A stretch of 64,000 nt of DNA. Origin: JBBQVS01 sp964657325. Lineage in GTDB: Bacteria; Chloroflexota; Ktedonobacteria; Ktedonobacterales; Ktedonobacteraceae. Position 1 is the first letter of the stretch, and every line of letters begins with the position of its first letter. Shown here piece after piece: positions 62,025 to 64,000 of the stretch. A program made the position numbers and the translations under genes. The DNA is taken from the NCBI GenBank assembly GCA_964657325.1, contig CAZZVE010000007.1:11457-75456 (forward strand). Reading direction: 5' to 3'. Below the pieces are notes generated by a model that did not search any database, was not told the DNA's origin, and saw nothing but the letters and a program-made list of their open reading frames with translations.

Positions 62025-63250
62025 GACAATGGCTGACTGAGCGGGGAACCCCAAAGAGGACAAGAGCATGCCATGCAAGCGGAGAGACCAGAAGGGAGGA
62101 ATGGCCGCGTGATCGACACGTCCTGTCCACATGGTCAAACCACTTCGTCTCCCACGGGTCGCATTCGCCCACTGCCGCCTTCCTGCCACGGTGACATCAC
62201 TCTCCGTGGCACACTAGGGGAGTCACGCAAACCACTCAGCGAAGAGTGGTAGGCAATGAGTTTGTTCAAAAGACCGTGATTGAATGGAGACCTCAACGTC
62301 CGACAGCAATGCACAAGAAGGGAGCACTGCTTGTTGACATGCATGCTCTGTTTGCCGAGAGCGTGTTCAGGTTGATGAAGTCTTGGGGCGTGGGTGAGTC
62401 CACCTGACTGGACTCTTGCCTTGCTGTCAAGGAAGGGGAGCAGGGAGCGGGGAGAGACATTGCATACGGTGCGTGCTACTTTTATCCGAACGGGGGCGTT
62501 CTTGGAACCAGTGGGCAACACGTCACATGGTTGGCAGAGAGCGATGCACAAGCCTTGCGGGACTCGTTGGTTTTTCCTGCCTCTTTTTTTGTAGAGCGAA
62601 GCGCAACCTTTGCTGGAATAATCTCAACTACAGACTGGCAGCAGAAAGAAGTATCTGCTACCAGTTTTCTGCTACGAGTTGAGAGAGCTTGAGTTGCTTG
62701 AGAAGCCGACTGAAACGTACCACAGAGAAATGGCAAACGTACTACCTTGCACTTGGTGACACGTTCGCGCATATTAGGCCTAGTTAAAAAGGGAAGCATA
62801 GTTTTGCAGGGTAAAAAAGGAAGCATAGGTTTTGCAGAATCTGCAAAACCTATGGGTAAAACGACAAAATGGAATTGTGCCTTCTATTGTAATCGCGGAA
62901 TAGAATGAGCGTCAAGGGACGAAAATGCCTACCGCTATCGTGGAATGACTCTACGGTCATCGTAGAAAAAGTACGCGAAGAAGCACTAAGCGTGGAAAAA
63001 GTACATGATACATCTTGGCATCTCTCTGGAACTGCCTGCTTGCTCATAGGAATTGGAACTCGTGGGTTTTCTCATCGTGAAAATCGAACTCCTCGTCGCT
63101 CTTTCCGTTTGGATTGCATTCCTGTAGCACATTCTTGTGAGGAGATGTGATCCGCCAAAGCCATCAGAAGCAAGGATTTTTTGCTTCATTTCTAAACGGA
63201 TGAGCCAAGTAGCTAATACAGGATGATTTGTTTAAGCATAAATGAGGATT
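62025..63250. other. 1.2-kb stretch without a recognised gene
   Basis: Several open frames up to about 138 residues occur on both strands but have no known motif, poor ribosome sites and low-quality composition. A dispersed repeat lies at 62785-62868. AATGAGCGTCAAGGGACGAA near 62904 opens an 81-residue frame (MSVKGRKCLPLSWND) that I do not trust. Confidence 0.45.
62785..62868. repeat. Dispersed CATAGTTTTGCAGA repeat, copy 7, with a 31-base palindrome
   Basis: GGAAGCATAGTTTTGCAGGG is followed by GGAAGCATAGGTTTTGCAGA and its mirror. Bases 62824-62854 form a perfect palindrome with 15-base arms (CATAGGTTTTGCAGA) and a one-base centre. AACCTATGGGTAAAACGACA continues as in copies 3 and 5. Confidence 0.82.
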
Positions 63251-63293
63251 TAAAGGTGCTACAAGCTTTAATATTAAGCTTGCAGCACCTTTA
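63251..63293 (-). terminator. Hairpin after the last gene
   Basis: TAAAGGTGCTACAAGCTT (63251-63268) pairs with 63276-63293 apart from one mismatch, 20 bases behind the stop of the minus-strand gene at 63313. On the minus strand it is followed by TAAATCC, a poor T-run. Confidence 0.6.
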
Positions 63294-63312
63294 ATTTCAA
63301 AAGTAGAGTTTA

Positions 63313-64000
63313 TTAGAAAGGATAATTTTCTAAGTCTCGAAAATTATCTGTTCCGTAAGTATGGAGGTTAGTTGCCGTTGAAATATACTTAACTCTTTGC
63401 TTGATTATGTGACTATCCTCAAAACAAATTACTCCAATATTTGTTTGAAAATCTAAATTTTGTGCTTGATTAGATAAAGCAGTAAGATTAGTACAATCAG
63501 GACTAATGAGAGATAGAGGATTAATTTTACAGGTGTATCCTTCTAATTCTTTTCGTGTGCTTGAAAGAACAACGACATCAACTTGATCACTTCGGTATCG
63601 GGTGGGACTATGTGCAATAATCTGATTGCCAAAACACTCTCCACTTTTACAACGTGAACAAACAAGTTCGCTTGAAAGTAGCTCAACTATTGCACCGCGC
63701 TGGTAATTTAGAAAAGTTAAAGGCTGTTCATACATCATTTCCAATGCATGCATAAGCTCGTCAACGTAAGACGGAATAATATATTGTCCGTTGTTACCAG
63801 CTTTTCTATAATGATATAAACGTAAATCATGTAACTGGGCTTCAAATTGTTGTGAACTAGGACTGTCAAATCGTTTTAAGAAGCGTGTGACACGTTTAAA
63901 AAATCCTTGTTCTACTATGGAATTCACCAGCATAATTTCTAGTAGAATATCTACGATTTTTAGCACGTTAACATCTTCAAGTGCATCTTGCAATTCTGGA
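63313..64000 (-). CDS. Unknown protein, 5' end cut by window edge
   Basis: The frame is open to the right edge (228 codons visible, ...PELQDALEDVNVLKIVDILL), so the true start is outside. It has a CSRCKSGECFG cluster that may bind zinc and, behind it, RSDQVDVVVLSSTRKELEGY followed by TCKIN, which faintly recalls the D...(E/T)xK core of restriction-type nucleases; this is a weak impression. A + T content is higher than in its neighbours. The family is not recognised. Confidence 0.6.
   Translation of the reverse strand, partial: PELQDALEDVNVLKIVDILLEIMLVNSIVEQGFFKRVTRFLKRFDSPSSQQFEAQLHDLRLYHYRKAGNNGQYIIPSYVDELMHALEMMYEQPLTFLNYQRGAIVELLSSELVCSRCKSGECFGNQIIAHSPTRYRSDQVDVVVLSSTRKELEGYTCKINPLSLISPDCTNLTALSNQAQNLDFQTNIGVICFEDSHIIKQRVKYISTATNLHTYGTDNFRDLENYPF

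Noticed and set aside
62135..62551. 138-residue minus-strand frame in the last non-coding stretch
   Set aside because: No motif, no plausible ribosome site, and the opposite strand has equally long chance frames.
62905..63150. 81-residue + strand frame (MSVKGRKCLPLSWND...)
   Set aside because: Composition is not protein-like beyond the first residues and no homology or ribosome site is evident.
1..64000. CRISPR arrays, tRNA and rRNA genes
   Set aside because: No regularly spaced short repeats, cloverleaf with a GTTCRA-type arm, or rRNA-like sequence was found by eye.

Overview
The window looks like accessory-rich chromosome (or a large replicon) of a Ktedonobacteria-like Chloroflexota bacterium. 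This is an inference from gene content: a XRE/NB-ARC/WD40 giant, two LuxR-type NB-ARC regulators of about 900-1000 residues, a membrane Ser/Thr kinase, a MauE-thioredoxin fusion, a Tat-exported Cys-rich protein, and many decayed insertion sequences. No rRNA, tRNA or CRISPR array was seen.

Layout. 0-9 kb: an ECF-sigma-like gene with a truncated partner, divergent from the XRE/NB-ARC/WD40 gene; then an aspartoacylase-family hydrolase, an amidohydrolase, an encapsulated-ferritin-like protein, a YwbE protein and an SDR oxidoreductase. 9-20 kb: a scrap zone. It holds a chimeric duplication of aquaporin and CoA-ligase pieces whose intact copies lie 24-32 kb further on, an unknown gene with a frameshifted duplicate, a decayed ornithine-cyclodeaminase-like gene, the Ser/Thr kinase, a double VOC protein, an IS6-like remnant and a complete but dead IS1182-like element with exact ends.

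20-25.6 kb: a visibly G+C-richer island with an XRE regulator divergent from two small genes under a palindromic operator, an HhH-GPD glycosylase with a MIG-like active site, RadC, a two-repeat protein, a protein resembling a serine recombinase domain without its serine, and an overlapping small gene. 26-31 kb: a zinc-finger protein, a VapBC-type module whose toxin is broken by a stop codon, a 313-bp IS200/IS605-like insertion and a frameshift, IS6-like and unclassified transposase remnants, and a TniQ/TnsD-like fragment.

32-42 kb: an aromatic catabolic cluster under an IclR regulator. On the minus strand are a FAH-family hydrolase, a MIP channel, an aryl-alcohol-type dehydrogenase and an aldehyde dehydrogenase; divergently, a gentisate dioxygenase, a FAD hydroxylase and a benzoate-CoA-ligase-family enzyme. 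Together they could convert an aromatic alcohol to aldehyde, acid, (CoA ester), gentisate and ring-cleaved products.

42.4-52.6 kb: a minus-strand operon of unknown function with a 2241-residue protein (probably two fused cistrons), a pentapeptide-repeat protein sharing a C-terminal module with it, and two two-helix membrane proteins. 52.9-59.1 kb: two paralogous LuxR/NB-ARC regulators with related 3' flanks. 59.3-62 kb: an acyl-CoA-synthetase remnant, the MauE-thioredoxin-thioredoxin protein and the Tat-secreted Cys-rich protein it may fold. The last 2 kb are largely non-coding and end in a truncated unknown gene. A dispersed palindromic repeat built on CATAGTTTTGCAGA occurs at seven or more places in intergenic and IS-rich segments.
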